64,000 nt of DNA from Epichloe hybrida (lineage: Eukaryota > Ascomycota > Sordariomycetes > Hypocreales > Clavicipitaceae): assembly GCA_019022495.1 (NCBI GenBank), contig JAFEKR010000013.1, positions 1 to 64,000 on the forward strand, read 5' to 3'. A program made the position numbers and the translations under genes. Of this stretch, positions 35,901-46,963 are shown piece after piece. The stretch's first letter is position 1. Every line of letters begins with the position of its first letter. Under the pieces are notes generated by a model. The model saw nothing but the letters and a program-made list of their open reading frames with translations. It was not told where the DNA came from and made no database searches.

Positions 35901-37158
35901 CTTCTTTGTCTTTAGACTTGGACTTCGACTTAGACGTAGTGATTTCAGCCCATGGATCGGGCTCGGCTTGTCCTGCTTGATTGTGATATTCAGTAAAATC
36001 CATAGATGGGGGAGTTGGCGCGGGAGGAGGTGGATCAGCCAAGGCTTCCACAAGCGATTTTGATCTCGTTTGGCTTGATGACGTCCTTCTTGGCGACGGC
36101 GCCCCAAGGGCTGTCTGCAGGTTCTTCGATGCTGTCCGGTTTCATAGATGCGTCGTCAGATCTCTTCTTCTTCTTGTTGTCTTTCTTACCAGTTCCCCAA
36201 GAGCTGAAGAATTCATCATCTCCGGGAGCGTCCGCAGGTGCCTTGGGAAGCTCGTCTGAGGAAGCTTTATTTCCCTGGTCATTCAAATCAATCAAGTCAT
36301 CGGCGCCTTTCTTCTTTTTCTTGTCCTTCGAGCCGGCCCCCCACATATCCCATCCATCGTCCTTGATCGTCGCATCCTTGGAGTCTTCCTTTGGGTTGCC
36401 ATCAACAGCAGAAGTCTTCTTCTTCTTGTTGTTTTCCTTTTTAACTGCTGAGAGCCAATCAACATCATCTTCTGCAGTTTTCTCAGGTTCCTCATTCTTC
36501 TCAGATTTGAGGTCCTCGTTTTTTTTATCATCATCAATATCAGCGAAAAAAGAACCTTTCTTCTTTGTTTCTTTCTTAGAACCTGCACCCCATATGGCCC
36601 AGGTATCCTCGGCGGATTTGGCTGGGTCAGGAGGAGGTGGATCTTCTTTCAGCTCTTCAGCGGCGCCCTTTTTCTTCTTCTTCTTGTCTTTCTTTGACGC
36701 AGAGAGGTCCCAGATGTCGTCGTCTAATTTCTTCTCGGGCTCAGCTTCATCAAGAGGCTCCGGGACGGGCTCAGAGACTGGTTCGGGGTCAGGCTCCTTG
36801 ACTTCCTCCACACCCTTTTTCTTTTTCTTCCCCTTCTTTGAGGTCGCCGCCATGTCCCAAATAACATCGGTCTCCTTTTTCTCAGGCTCTGTAACGGGCT
36901 TCTTTTTATCTTTCGTGGAACTGACACCGGTATCCCAAGAATCAGTAGGGTCTTCTTTCTTATCCTTGGCCGGTTCTTCCGTTATTGGATCGGGAACAGA
37001 TGGTGTGGGCTCCGCAATTGGCTCTGGTTCATCCCACATGGCCGCCTTCTTTTTTTTCTTGTCCTTTTTACTTGACTTGACGGCGACCCCCCAAAAGTCC
37101 TCCTTTTTTTGCGCTGGTTCAGGCTCGGGCTCGAGTTCAGGTTCAGGTTCAGGCTTAA

Positions 37159-37189
<31 letters not shown>

Positions 37190-38622
37190 TTCAGGCTCGG
37201 GTTCAGGCTCGGGTTCGACATTTTTGCCTTTCTTCTTGCTCTTTTTAGCAGACACACTTCCCCAGACACTAGCCGCTGCAGCTGGCTCCGGTTCCGGCTC
37301 TGGGTCGCTCTTTTCATTTTTTTTCTTGGAAGGGGCCTCAAACCCCCAGAGATCAGCGCTGGCATCGGGCTTGTCTTGGGCTGTCTTCGTCTCTTCGACC
37401 GTGTCAGTCCCCCAGGCGCTCGTGGTTTTCTTCTTTTTGTCCTTCTTGCCTGTAGTGGCAAAGCCCCAGTCCTCATTTTTCGGTTCATCCACAGCACCAA
37501 AAGAAAAGCCGGTATTGGTCTTCTTTGTTGTCTTTGTCCCCTTTGAATCCCACGGATTTGAATCCAAGTCGTCTTTCTTCGCTTCGGAACGAGCATCAGT
37601 TCCTCCTTCGCCACTCGCGCCCCATTGCCAGTCGCTATCACCTGTCTTCCATTTTGTGCCCCATGAGCTGAAGTTATTTTTGGCGTCTACAGAGCCAGAG
37701 TTGATGTCCAATTTACCCCCACTATCATCTCCAAGCTTAATTTCTTGAAACGCGTCTCCGCCAAAGTCAGTCGTGGGGATTGCTGGGGCGGCTTCAGGCT
37801 CCGGGTCAGCTCCCTTCTTTCCCTTCTTTTTCTTAGACTTAGCAGGCACGATTTCGTCCCATGGCGCGTCCTCTTTTACATCACCTTCATCGTTCTTGTC
37901 CTTATCCTTGTCCCCATCGCCAGCTCCATCACCGGCACCGGCACCATTGTCAGCGCCGCCACTTCCTGCGTCACCGCCTGCCTGCTCTCCACTACCATTA
38001 TTGTTGTCGTCTCCGCCATCATTCTTATCTCCGCCACTATTGTCTTGAAAATTCCTCGCAGGGGCGGCTGGCCTCTTCTTCTTCCCCTTGTGGGTTTTTA
38101 TGCCGGCTTGGGAATCCAAGTCAACTTCGAATTCTGAGGAAGGGTCCGAGAAAAGGGCATTTTTTGACTTGGATTGTCGTTTCCCATTCTCCGCTGAGCT
38201 GTTTGAAGAAGGGTGGCATACTGAAGCCGGAAGCCGTCGGGAAGCTAAGCAATACGTTTGGCTTGGCTCGGCGAGGCAGTCCGACAATTTCGAAGATGAA
38301 GCATGGCTGGGCAGTCTATCATAACTCCTAGACCAGTAATTAGGTACCACCAAGGGTCGTTCAGTGGCTGTCTTGAAAGAAGCAAGAGTAACATTGGTCT
38401 GCGAGGCAAAGGGGGTTAGAACTAGAAGAAGATATAGCAAATTGTGTCAAGCAAACCTACCAATTGGGCGCATTTGATGGAGGCCCACGCAGATGAAATG
38501 CGCCCCAACTGGGCTCGCAGCGATCTCTCATCCCAACCAGTCGTCGAGAGCTGGGCTGGAATATAACCTTGTGCGCTCCCTGCCCAACTTTCTGTTGATG
38601 CAAAAACCACGGCCGCAGCCAT
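32985..38622 (-). CDS. Giant low-complexity WG-repeat protein
   Basis: Read on the minus strand from an ATG at 38622. Exon 1 (38622-38461, [16 protein letters not shown]...) joins through a GTAGGT...TCGCAG intron to an exon from 38398. It contains at least eleven spaced WG motifs ([56 protein letters not shown] and others) plus WD variants, each followed by a Lys block (SKKDKKKK) and an acidic or Glu-Pro spacer. At about 36040 the frame changes by +1 without a visible intron; the next part has a Lys/Glu coiled coil with 24-bp EAEELAAR repeats and one more WG ([11 protein letters not shown]). An intron (35108-34997, GTGTGT...CTAG) then leads to a Ser/Arg/Lys-rich last exon ending SSWWRKFTG at 32985. 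Total is about 1,800 aa. No folded domain is recognised. Other WG/GW repeat proteins bind Argonaute; that role here is inference. Confidence 0.75.
35350..35500. repeat. 24-bp coding tandem repeat (EAEELAAR)
   Basis: Inside the WG-repeat gene, 24-bp units such as TCTTCAGCTTCACGAGCTGC repeat about six times, encoding Glu/Ala/Leu/Arg octapeptides on the minus strand. They extend a predicted charged helix; copy number is likely variable between strains. Confidence 0.8.
37108..37218. repeat. Glu-Pro dipeptide repeat in the WG-repeat gene
   Basis: A 6-bp GGCTCA/GGTTCA/GGCTCG array encodes alternating Glu-Pro on the minus strand (with Leu-Lys interruptions), between the WG segments at SVWGSVS and DFWGVAV. 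Similar shorter EP tracts occur near 35215-35240 and 36745-36800. Confidence 0.85.
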
Positions 38623-40759
38623 TGTGCAAACTGAAGCTTTGTGGTGTACAGGTCGATGTCAAAGTCATGGAAGCTGTGATTCGGTTCAGGCGTGAGATTT
38701 GAGGTCGATAACTTGCAGACGGCCGATCGCGAGCTGCGTTGTCGAGGAAAGACTGGAGCGGACCGTGTTGTCGCGAATTTTCGGCCTCAATGCTGAAAAT
38801 TTATGGAATGAAACGAGAAAGATCACGAAGAAAAGGTTTGGTCACAAGGGGAAGATACTAAGAGGAAGAGCGGTAAAAAAAAAATGAAAAATCCTGAAAT
38901 GAAGTACGACCCCGGAACCCTATGAGGTAACCTTACAGGGGACCTACAAGCTAATAGGTCTTGTCTTGGTGGGATGAGATTATGCTGGCGCCAGGTTCGA
39001 GTCGACCTGGGGCACTTTTGTCTTCGCTTGATATTCAGCCCCTTCGTGACGGTGAAGAATAAAACTCTGATGAGCTCTGTACAGGCACTTTTTCTCGAGC
39101 CGGGTGCACAAGATGGCAAATAGCAGCGAGAGCGAGAGGAATGACACAAGTCGTGATGTTGAGGGGCAAGAAGAGAGTCGGAGCAGGAGCGGCGGAGCTT
39201 CCAACGTCTCTTGGACTTGTCACTCCACGACAGGCTCAAACGATGGAGCGGCTATCCGATGCGCAGCTGGCGAAGAATGATGGAATTTGATTCCCGTCAC
39301 GCCATATGGTACGGGGTGAAAGGGGATAGCGTATCCAGCATTAAGATACGAAGGGAGGGAAAAAAAATTTAATCGTTGACCAGGGAACAAAAAGGACTGG
39401 TTGCACGCGCCGCATACACCCACAACCCTCGGAGGAGCGGTGATGAGCGATGGGCACACGGAGGAGCCAATGAAGCTGCTCCCTGGCTCAGATCGCCCGA
39501 CTCGAGGTGAAATGTGTCAAAGCCTCAAAGGGGACCCGTCGTGAAAACGCTGTGAGTGGTTGGGTGTGAAAAGGAAAAACTTCAATTGGCAAGTTCAGAC
39601 ACGGAAGTCCAAAACACCTTCAGGACATAAGTACGACACAGCTGACAGGGCACGGGAATCTAATCATAGTAAAAGAGCAAGAAGCACAATGTAGGCTCAA
39701 GTGCTCGGCAAAACACATGGAATTAATAGCCAGTCTACAGAGTAGTGCTTGCCTGCAACACGTTGCTCGACGCCCCCAAAGTCATACTTGAATGTACAGT
39801 ACTACTCTACTGATGGCTGCCAGCACTCATCACGCGCCAGCTCTCCAAGTTAGGTCAGGTTACGGAATCAGGTTACGGGATCAGCTCCGTGACCTGCGAG
39901 GTAATCCGCACCTGCCAAGCACAAGCTAGTTTATGTATGTCATGAAAATTCAAATGGCAGGTGGTGCGGACGCAGACGACATGTAGAATTGTGCACAGCA
40001 AGGCGCCGGCTGATGGATAATGAGCGCTAGGCGTTAGTGGGCAGGGGCGGATGGTGCACGGAGTGACCTTGGAGCCATCACCAGACCCTCGAAACCCTGT
40101 CAATTGAATCGCTCAAGTGAGCAGCCGACCAAAGCTTCTCTCTCGGATACGGAGTTATTACGGGGGATCCGTGCTCGAACAGGCCAAATTTAGTCCAACA
40201 TCGGGGTCGCTCCCTCAACTATGTATTTCTCGTCATTGCGACGAGGCTGATATCGTGTCGCGTGAAAAATAAGGTGCGTGCGTGCGTGTAGTGCGTAGTG
40301 CGTACGGAGTAAATACGGAAATGGTTTGACCGTTGCATAAATACGTACTATACAACATCAAGAACGGACGGCAAGAATTGGCGATTTAATTCGTATGCTT
40401 AACGCATGGAAATGTGGGATAGGGGAGTATGGACTACGTGTCCATCCATTCCGGCGGTGCAGCCTCCCATCTTCCAATCATCCTGCGTCGCAACCCTTCG
40501 TTCATCCCTTGACCGGCGCATTTGAAGCTGGACGGACTTCTAGATTGTGAGTATTCGCGGCATGCGCAGGAATTTCTTGCTTTCTTTCTCACTCCCCTTT
40601 GGTCACACAGTTTCTCTTTCTGAGACAAGATTTCGCTTTACCCCTCCATTTATCAAAGGGCGTCTCAAACAAGCATATGTATGGGCCAAGCCAGGGGGTG
40701 TGAACTTGTGTGAAATTTGTGGTATCGCGCTTCGCGTAAGCTCTGGGTCTTACTGCTTA

Positions 40760-40935
40760 ATTAGCTAAGACAAGAGTCTACCCCTAGCTATTTATTTTTC
40801 TATTTATGTAGGACCTCTGTAATTTTATAGTATATTTTAGCACTTTATCAGTACCTTGTCTCTAGTAAAAGTACTTAGATATTTTAGCTATAGTCTGCGC
40901 CCTCTTCTAGGGTTAGACAACTTAATAGATGCGAT
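40760..40935. repeat. Short AT-rich relic
   Basis: The tract has TATTTATTTTTC, TATAGTATATTTTAG and many in-frame stops in all frames, flanked by normal DNA. It is similar in style to 1-1330 and consistent with a RIP-mutated fragment, but too short for identification. Confidence 0.4.
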
Positions 40936-40990
40936 CACGTTGAACCCTAGCTACGCGGTCCAACAATCGCGCGTCATGCCGGGTGCTGGA

Positions 40991-41050
40991 CCTGGGAGGG
41001 GCTATGAGGGGCTGGGAGGGGCTGGGAGGGGCTGGGAGGGGCTGGGAGGG
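40991..41050. repeat. 10-bp G-rich tandem repeat, six units
   Basis: The unit GCTGGGAGGG occurs four times exactly (41011-41050) after two degenerate units. The G-runs could form quadruplex structure. Confidence 0.9.
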
Positions 41051-42671
41051 GTCAACTTTGGCTGAGAAGGCAGGAACCCCGAGTACGGAGTCCATGGGGT
41101 ACTGATACATATCCCGCTGGGTAGCGATGCACCACGATGCATGTATCGGCTTCGCGCCAATTTGTCGCCGATTGCTCGCGAGCGGGCCCAGCCAGATAAT
41201 GTACATCTCTGCACTCCGTATTCCGCAATACTCCGTCGTACCGCAGCAGCCTTGCTTAAAATGGGCAGCCCTAAATCGCTCACCGCCTCAATGAACATTC
41301 CCTGCATGGCTTCACTTCGACCCACGCACTCGAGGTGCCAAGAAAGGGAGCCGGGGAAATTCTTGACTCGCAGGTGGAACAGCATGACTCCCGAGCAGGC
41401 CTCTCTCTGCCTTGTGGTTGGGCGATACTATTTCTTCTTCCTCTTCTTCTTCAGGCTTCATGCCTCTATCAGCCACTTTCAGCTGGTTGAGTCCCACTCG
41501 ATGTTGGAAACTGGCTCCATCATCAGCTACGGATTTGCAATGTTGCAAAATGCCGCGTGCCATGTCGTTATGTACACGCTCTTCCTCTCTCTGGTGGCGG
41601 TCAGGCCCAAAGGGCGATTAAAATGGATTATTGGGCTCCTTCCTGGATCCTCCGGAGCTCGTAGTTGCAAAAGTCATGTCGTGACTGATTGGGGAAGTTG
41701 GCTCAGCCACCCCTCCCCTTCGCAATCGTAGGCCACTGGTAATAACTCTGCTGGAGGACAGATATAACAAGATGCACATAAGAAAGGTTCGCCGGAGACT
41801 CGGGCATATAGGGTAGGTTTCAATGTGTCCGCAATAGCCTCACGCAACGACATGCAGATGCTACGATCCAACACCCACGTGTCAGACCGATTCTGCGGTC
41901 GCCGAAACTAGCCATTGCTCTCATTATTAACGTGAATCGCGGTTTTATGATGAGGCAGACACTCGCCTCCACGTTCAATACACTAGAACCGTTCGGAGAT
42001 ATTGCCTCGATAGGTTCCATCGTGACAAGAAGCAGGCATCAAAAATCCGTCCATCGTCTCCAACATTTGTAAGCGTTGGCACCAGTGCTTGCCATATGGC
42101 TGATATACACTGATTGGGCACTTGGTCATTGTCAACCCCGTACAATGCAGGTAGATAGATACCGACGCACGTATATAGGTGCGCAGCAGAACCGGGTCCT
42201 CCTCCATTTGCCGAGTTCAAATCCCAAACCCATGGAAGTATGCTTGATTACTTGGCTGATGGAGAAGGAGAGAAGGAGAGGAGTAAAATCAGTGGTATTT
42301 GACGCTTGGTATCTGAAACTAGTTGCGAGTCTATCATCCCTGCTTGCGTCATATATGGGAAGTAAATCAAACAGAAATCCCCCGTGTAAACGATAACCTC
42401 AACGATCAGGATACATCCAAAACAAGAGCGGAGAACCCCCCCCCGCTTCGCCCATGTAATATGTCAACCCAAGCCTGGCCTGGTCGTGTTGAAGATCTGA
42501 GACCCCTAAATACTGACATAATCCCTTAGTGTTATGCATGTAATGGATTTGTAACGAGCAGAATTGTTATAGTCTTGAACAAATCGCCCCAAACGAACAT
42601 GATCCGATGTCAAAAGACCATGGTCGACTTTCCCGGGGTGTCCCTGCATGAGGAGCAATAGAAAGTGCATA

Positions 42672-44945
42672 TCAACGACCGCTGCTGAAATCGCTGACGT
42701 AGCCCATATCCCCAAAATTTTGGTTCATTCCACCGTTCCCGTATGCCGTTCCAGGACCGCTAACATACCCTCCATCATCAACTTCATCATAGTCGCTCGC
42801 GTCAAATGATGAACGGCCACTCAGATCATCTTCCATGCCGCCGCCTGCATCAGGAGCGGACCAGTTAATTTGAGCCAGAGCAGGATACTGTTGTAGCAAA
42901 GCCGCAGGAAGCGTGTAGTTGCCGCTGGCATCTACAGGATAGCCTGTGGATGGATCCAAGGCCATAGAATGGGAACCCGTCATATTCTGGGCTATGTTTT
43001 GTTGTAGCCGCTGCTCTTGCCATTGCCTTTGACGTTCTATCATCTCTTCATCGAGCAAAGGCTTAATGCAGATGCGTCCTGCTTCGGAACGGAAGTGACG
43101 ACCAAGGGCATCGGCACGGGCAAAACGTCTCCCACAGCCCCACTGTCCCCCGGCCTTGAGGTCTCCTTTACACACGAATCTTTTTTCTCCGGAGTGCAGG
43201 CTCTCGTGTCTCTTTCGATCATGCTGACGAGCAAAAGCTTTGCCACAAACAGTACACACAAATGGCCGCTCATCTGTGTGCGTCCTCAAGTGAGATCGCA
43301 GGTTGTAGGCGCGGGTAAAACGCTTGGGGCATAATGTGCATTGGAAAGTAGCGGGGTGCTTTTGTACTCGTTTCGTGGAGCCTGATTCTTGGCTACTCTG
43401 ATATTCGGGATCTGCCAGGCGCAAGGCGATGATGTTATTAGGGACAGCAGATGTAGAACGACGCCTACGTGACGGCGACGAGGCAGCCTGTCTGTCGAAG
43501 GGAGACAACGACCGCGAGGAATCGGAACGAGCAGAAAGGTTGGGTGAGGGTGATAAGCTAGATGATTCTTGAGGGCGCCCACTGCCAGGACGAAAGGGAT
43601 CCGTGACCGAGCGTGGGCGTGACTTTAGTCGACCTAGGATACACATACATAAATTAGTTTCTGCCAGGCGCATGAGAAGGGAAGAATCGCGTTTGGCACC
43701 TTGCGCACCTCTGTCTGGTGGTGTCAACGAGTCTTGATCGATATGAGGCTTAGCCGGCTCATATGCACCTTGTTTGGCGTTGCTGGGCGCAAAGTCTATG
43801 TTGATCGCTGGCGGCGCCATGAATGTTATTTCAGTTCGATCTTGGGATTCCAGCTGAGGAAACGAGCTATCATGTTGCATGCCGGAGTAGCCCAAGCCAC
43901 TACCGAAGCCAGTATTTGGAGGAAGGAGCCCGTAGGATGGTAGATGCATATCAGGCATCTGCTCGGGAATAACTCTCGGGCTTATCGCTGGACTATGGGA
44001 AGGGCTTCTACCGTGTTGGCTGGTGTCGCTGATATTGAACGACTCCATATGCAAGACGTCCTGGTAGAGACTACCATCGGAGGCTCCTTGTAACGGCGAA
44101 TGACCTGAGTGGTCGTCAAAGGAATCTGCGCTGACGATATTCGGAGACGGCGAAACGGACGATACATCAGAATACTCGGAAGGACTGCGGCGATGTCCTC
44201 GGAACTGAGGCTGTGCCCAATCACCAATCTGGCTGGGAAGCAAAGCCGCTTCAGGGCCTAGCGAAACTTTCCTCGAATGGCTTCCCTGAGGAGAAGGAAA
44301 TTGGTTGCGCTGGCTGAAAGATGGGGAAGGATGACCAGATACTGGTTGAAGACTGTCTGGCTGTAGAAGATTTGGAGGGGTGGGAGTGTGCTGGGACTGA
44401 GGCGAGGTCATGCTGCTTATGTCATTTGGGCTGAGTCTCGACTGCTCAAGGAGTGGGGTGTTGAACTGATCACCCCGGGAACCTGGTGGGAAGAGAGAAA
44501 AGTCTCCGTCGTTCAGACTCGGTGAAAGATATGCTGTGGTTGATTGTGATTGTGTGTCGAAAGGCAGTGAACCGTCGGGGTCGGGGTCGGTGGTCGGCTG
44601 TTGACCGAAGCTAGCACGGGGGTCGAAGATTGTCGGGTCGGAGGCGTTGGCTTGGTTGAAAGGCGGTTGAGACGAAGAGTGTCGAGATTGAAGAAAATCA
44701 GGGTTGGAGGTGAAGGTGTCGAATGTCGAATCTGCCGAGCTAGTGAATGCCAAATCTTGTGGTTGCTGCGACTGTGCGTCTATATCAAGGTCCAGCGCGA
44801 CAGACGGTGAGTTCCCTTGCCCTTGGCCAGCGAGGCTGTTGCCTGACGGCGAGAGGCCGCTTTGGTTTATGTGAGAGTGTTGTTCGTGCGTATTGTCATG
44901 GCCGGCAGTCGAGGACGACTGGCCACTGTGAGCTTGTTGATCCAT
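42672..44945 (-). CDS. CRZ1: Calcineurin-responsive C2H2 transcription factor CRZ1
   Basis: Starts at the ATG at 44945 ([12 protein letters not shown]). The N-terminal 500 or so residues are Ser/Pro/Gln-rich, as in Crz1, with SPS/SP clusters. [10 protein letters not shown] segment fits the PxIxIT-type calcineurin docking site. The C-terminal part has two canonical zinc fingers ([20 protein letters not shown]..., [19 protein letters not shown]...) and the long atypical third finger of this family ([20 protein letters not shown]...). Calcineurin dephosphorylates Crz1 when Ca2+ rises and it enters the nucleus to drive stress and cell-wall genes. The frame is open throughout (757 aa), but 43634-43699 looks like a 66-nt intron (donor GTGCCA, ACTAAT branch, CCTAG) whose removal keeps the frame and gives 735 aa. 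Confidence 0.93.
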   Translation of the reverse strand: MDQQAHSGQSSSTAGHDNTHEQHSHINQSGLSPSGNSLAGQGQGNSPSVALDLDIDAQSQQPQDLAFTSSADSTFDTFTSNPDFLQSRHSSSQPPFNQANASDPTIFDPRASFGQQPTTDPDPDGSLPFDTQSQSTTAYLSPSLNDGDFSLFPPGSRGDQFNTPLLEQSRLSPNDISSMTSPQSQHTPTPPNLLQPDSLQPVSGHPSPSFSQRNQFPSPQGSHSRKVSLGPEAALLPSQIGDWAQPQFRGHRRSPSEYSDVSSVSPSPNIVSADSFDDHSGHSPLQGASDGSLYQDVLHMESFNISDTSQHGRSPSHSPAISPRVIPEQMPDMHLPSYGLLPPNTGFGSGLGYSGMQHDSSFPQLESQDRTEITFMAPPAINIDFAPSNAKQGAYEPAKPHIDQDSLTPPDRGAQGAKRDSSLLMRLAETNLCMCILGRLKSRPRSVTDPFRPGSGRPQESSSLSPSPNLSARSDSSRSLSPFDRQAASSPSRRRRSTSAVPNNIIALRLADPEYQSSQESGSTKRVQKHPATFQCTLCPKRFTRAYNLRSHLRTHTDERPFVCTVCGKAFARQHDRKRHESLHSGEKRFVCKGDLKAGGQWGCGRRFARADALGRHFRSEAGRICIKPLLDEEMIERQRQWQEQRLQQNIAQNMTGSHSMALDPSTGYPVDASGNYTLPAALLQQYPALAQINWSAPDAGGGMEDDLSGRSSFDASDYDEVDDGGYVSGPGTAYGNGGMNQNFGDMGYVSDFSSGR

Positions 44946-45000
44946 ACTCTCGACGATGAGTCCGGTGGGCGATCGCGAGGCAGACTTCCCCAAGGCGGCT

Positions 45001-45030
45001 GTTGGCCTGTTGGCCTGTTGGCCTGTTGGC
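45001..45030. repeat. 8-bp tandem repeat GTTGGCCT
   Basis: GTTGGCCT is repeated 3.75 times just upstream of the CRZ1 start, in the probable 5' UTR. Confidence 0.9.
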
Positions 45031-45510
45031 AGCCAAGGGGTGGGTGACAGAGGGGCTGTGCTCTGCGGTAAGTGGGGCAGCAGGATGGAAGGACCCTATC
45101 ATAATCCGTAGAGAAAATTGCTCGGGGATATTGGGAATCGCCCCGGCCCCCGGCGACCACAAGTTCACAACCCCTTCTCAAGACGCCGCCAGGTAGGGTA
45201 TGATGCTGTGCGGAGTACGGACTAGAAGCGTGGTGTTACAGTGGGTGTAATTCTGTAATTCTGTAATTCTGGGTACTCGGCCCAGGTTCAGGCAGAGAAG
45301 TCCAGGGTTCCGTCCGCTTTGTGCCCGTGAAGAGGCTGAAGGCAGGGAGGAAAGGGGAGAAGGGGGTGCGTATATCTGTAGACGAAGGCGCCTGCGTCTG
45401 CGCGTGGGTGTGGACTCAATATGCGTTTGGATTTGTTTGGCAAGGAAAAGTATGAAGAAAATGAAGAAAGGACGTCTGGTGCAGGGCTGGCGGATGTCGC
45501 GAGTTGTTCA

Positions 45511-45550
45511 GTGCTTGTGTGCTTGTGTGCTTGTGTGCTTGTGTGCTTGT
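45511..45550. repeat. 8-bp tandem repeat GTGCTTGT, five copies
   Basis: Five exact head-to-tail copies of GTGCTTGT in the CRZ1/unknown-gene intergenic region. Confidence 0.9.
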
Positions 45551-46144
45551 TGTTGGGAAACTTGCGACAAGCCAGGCACCGAGAAGTTGCGACAAGCCAG
45601 GCATCGAGAAGAGGGGCTGGCTGGCGCCAATGTCACGGCCAAGCGGGTGACAAGCCTCACATTCATGCTACATATGTATGTTTGGTATGGTTGGATGCAG
45701 GAAGATACTAATAGAACATAGAACACATTGTTTTCGTGTTAGTTCAGGCTAATCAGAGCAAATCACAACGGCGCTCGCGCGTCGCCAAGAACGGTATTCT
45801 GAATCTGCCATTCACGAAATAAGACGACCAGCATGGGTATTCGATTCTGCCTGACAAGGCGTATTAATCTACATAGCCAACCAACGACCGAAAAGCAACC
45901 GAAGAGTGCCGGTTTACAGTCTCGTGTAGACTGTAATTCACACTGTCGGGAGTTGCTATGTAGTCAAGGATCCGAATGCCGGCATTTTGCAAGAGACCAA
46001 TCAGGCCATTCGCGCAGCCAACAACGCGTGCTGCTTTAATAACGCGTCTTGGGTGATGAATCCCTATTTATATCCGACTTCTCCTCACCTTTGACGACAT
46101 GGAGCCACGTCTTTCTACTCCGTCCTTTTTTTTCCCCATCGAAA

Positions 46145-46963
46145 ATGGCCCCATCCAACAGCCTCACTAGCCAACCCAAGCCCTCCGGCTCGGCCAAGCG
46201 CAAGCGCGGCACAAAAGACAGAGAAGATGACGCCGCTCGTCCGGCGAAGGCGACCAAAACGCAGACTAAGACTGCCAATTCCGTGACTGCCAGAAAGACC
46301 AGCTCTGTAGGTCGCAGCAAAGAAGCCAAGAAACTCTACACCGACACCCTCGAGGCCCTCGACAAACGCGTCAACGAGTTAGACAAGAAGGTCAAGACGA
46401 TGAACGGTAACAGCTGGGCGATCACAAGCTCCAATTACGCCACGTCGGCGTGCAAGCACATGGCCGCTGTCAAGAAGCTGGTCGCTATGGACACCACGCT
46501 GGCCTTCAACTTGCTGCTCAGCATGGCTGATGCGTCCCATACCGACCTTGACGCTACAGCGAAGATGTGCGGCACTCCATGTGACGACAGCATCCCGACA
46601 TTCAAATTGTTGGATGACGCACTTTTGCCGCTCATCGAGGCACGGGAGAAGCCAGCCAGCCTGGTAGCTGAGCTGCCAGAAGTCCCGCGGCGATGGACAT
46701 CGGAGGATGCAGATGTTGGTGTGTTCAAGACTGGGTGGCCAAACAAGCAGCAACGTGGCCGGATGTACCTTCAGAAGCTGGCGTGGGAGAAGAAAAGGCG
46801 ACAGGCCAGAAGGGAACGGAGGGAGCAGACAGGTGATTGGGTCAAGGTGGCGTTGAGTGATTTAGTTGAGGAGAGAGACTACCTTGCTGCGTACGGGGTA
46901 GAGGAATATCTGCCGAGGTGCATTGCCAAGTTGGACGCGATGGTACGAATGAGGGGAGAGTGA
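46145..46963 (+). CDS. Unrecognised 272-aa fungal protein
   Basis: A single-exon frame from MAPSNSLTSQPKPSG to a stop at 46963. The first 75 residues are Lys/Ser/Thr-rich and basic (SAKRKRGTKDRE, KATKTQTKTAN), compatible with nuclear localisation. Residues about 75-270 look alpha-helical and charged (LYTDTLEALDKRVNELDKKV, CKHMAAVKKLVAMDTTLAFN), with a basic helix KLAWEKKRRQARRERREQ near 220-237 and a tail VEEYLPRCIAKLDAMVRM. Codon use is normal and GC-rich third positions fit a real gene. No domain was recognised. The frame stays open 32 codons upstream but without an ATG, so this start is the best. Confidence 0.7.
   Translation: MAPSNSLTSQPKPSGSAKRKRGTKDREDDAARPAKATKTQTKTANSVTARKTSSVGRSKEAKKLYTDTLEALDKRVNELDKKVKTMNGNSWAITSSNYATSACKHMAAVKKLVAMDTTLAFNLLLSMADASHTDLDATAKMCGTPCDDSIPTFKLLDDALLPLIEAREKPASLVAELPEVPRRWTSEDADVGVFKTGWPNKQQRGRMYLQKLAWEKKRRQARRERREQTGDWVKVALSDLVEERDYLAAYGVEEYLPRCIAKLDAMVRMRGE

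Larger units (their letters stand above)
38623..42671. other. 4-kb gene-poor region with a second AT-rich relic
   Basis: The region lies between the WG-repeat gene start and the CRZ1 stop. 38623-40740 is probably promoter and long 5' leader, with no supported ORF. 40760-40935 is AT-rich with many stops and resembles the relic at the window start. 40991-41050 is a 10-bp G-rich tandem repeat. 41060-42670 has several TACGGAGT-type motifs (41094-41101, 41213-41220, 41229-41236; also 40303-40311) and one 196-codon ORF with no coding character. Confidence 0.5.
44946..46144. other. Divergent promoter region, CRZ1 and unknown gene
   Basis: The region lies between two divergent start codons. It holds two 8-bp tandem arrays (45001-45030 and 45511-45550), TAATTCTG triplication near 45249-45270 and a GCGGAGTACGG motif near 45210. 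A 105-codon ORF over the second array is Cys/Val-rich only because of the repeat. Confidence 0.5.

Noticed and set aside
36006..37748. 580-codon plus-strand ORF opposite the WG-repeat gene, Ser/Phe/Gly-rich
   Set aside because: It is the complement of Lys/Glu/Pro/Trp-rich coding repeats; low-complexity coding DNA often leaves the opposite strand open. The minus strand has conserved spacing and splice sites.
38960..39025. Possible tRNA: GGTTCGAGTC resembles a B box near 38994
   Set aside because: No matching A box or acceptor stem could be folded around it.
41141..41731. 196-codon ORF in the gene-poor region
   Set aside because: It has no domain, odd composition (a run of Phe from a CTTCTT tract) and no intron or neighbour support.
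42180..42235. GTTCAAATCC, a perfect tRNA B-box core
   Set aside because: The upstream 60 bases lack an A box, D-arm and paired acceptor stem.
45404..45726. Short Cys/Val-rich ORFs over the 8-bp repeat, both strands
   Set aside because: Their composition comes from GTGCTTGT units; no conserved features.
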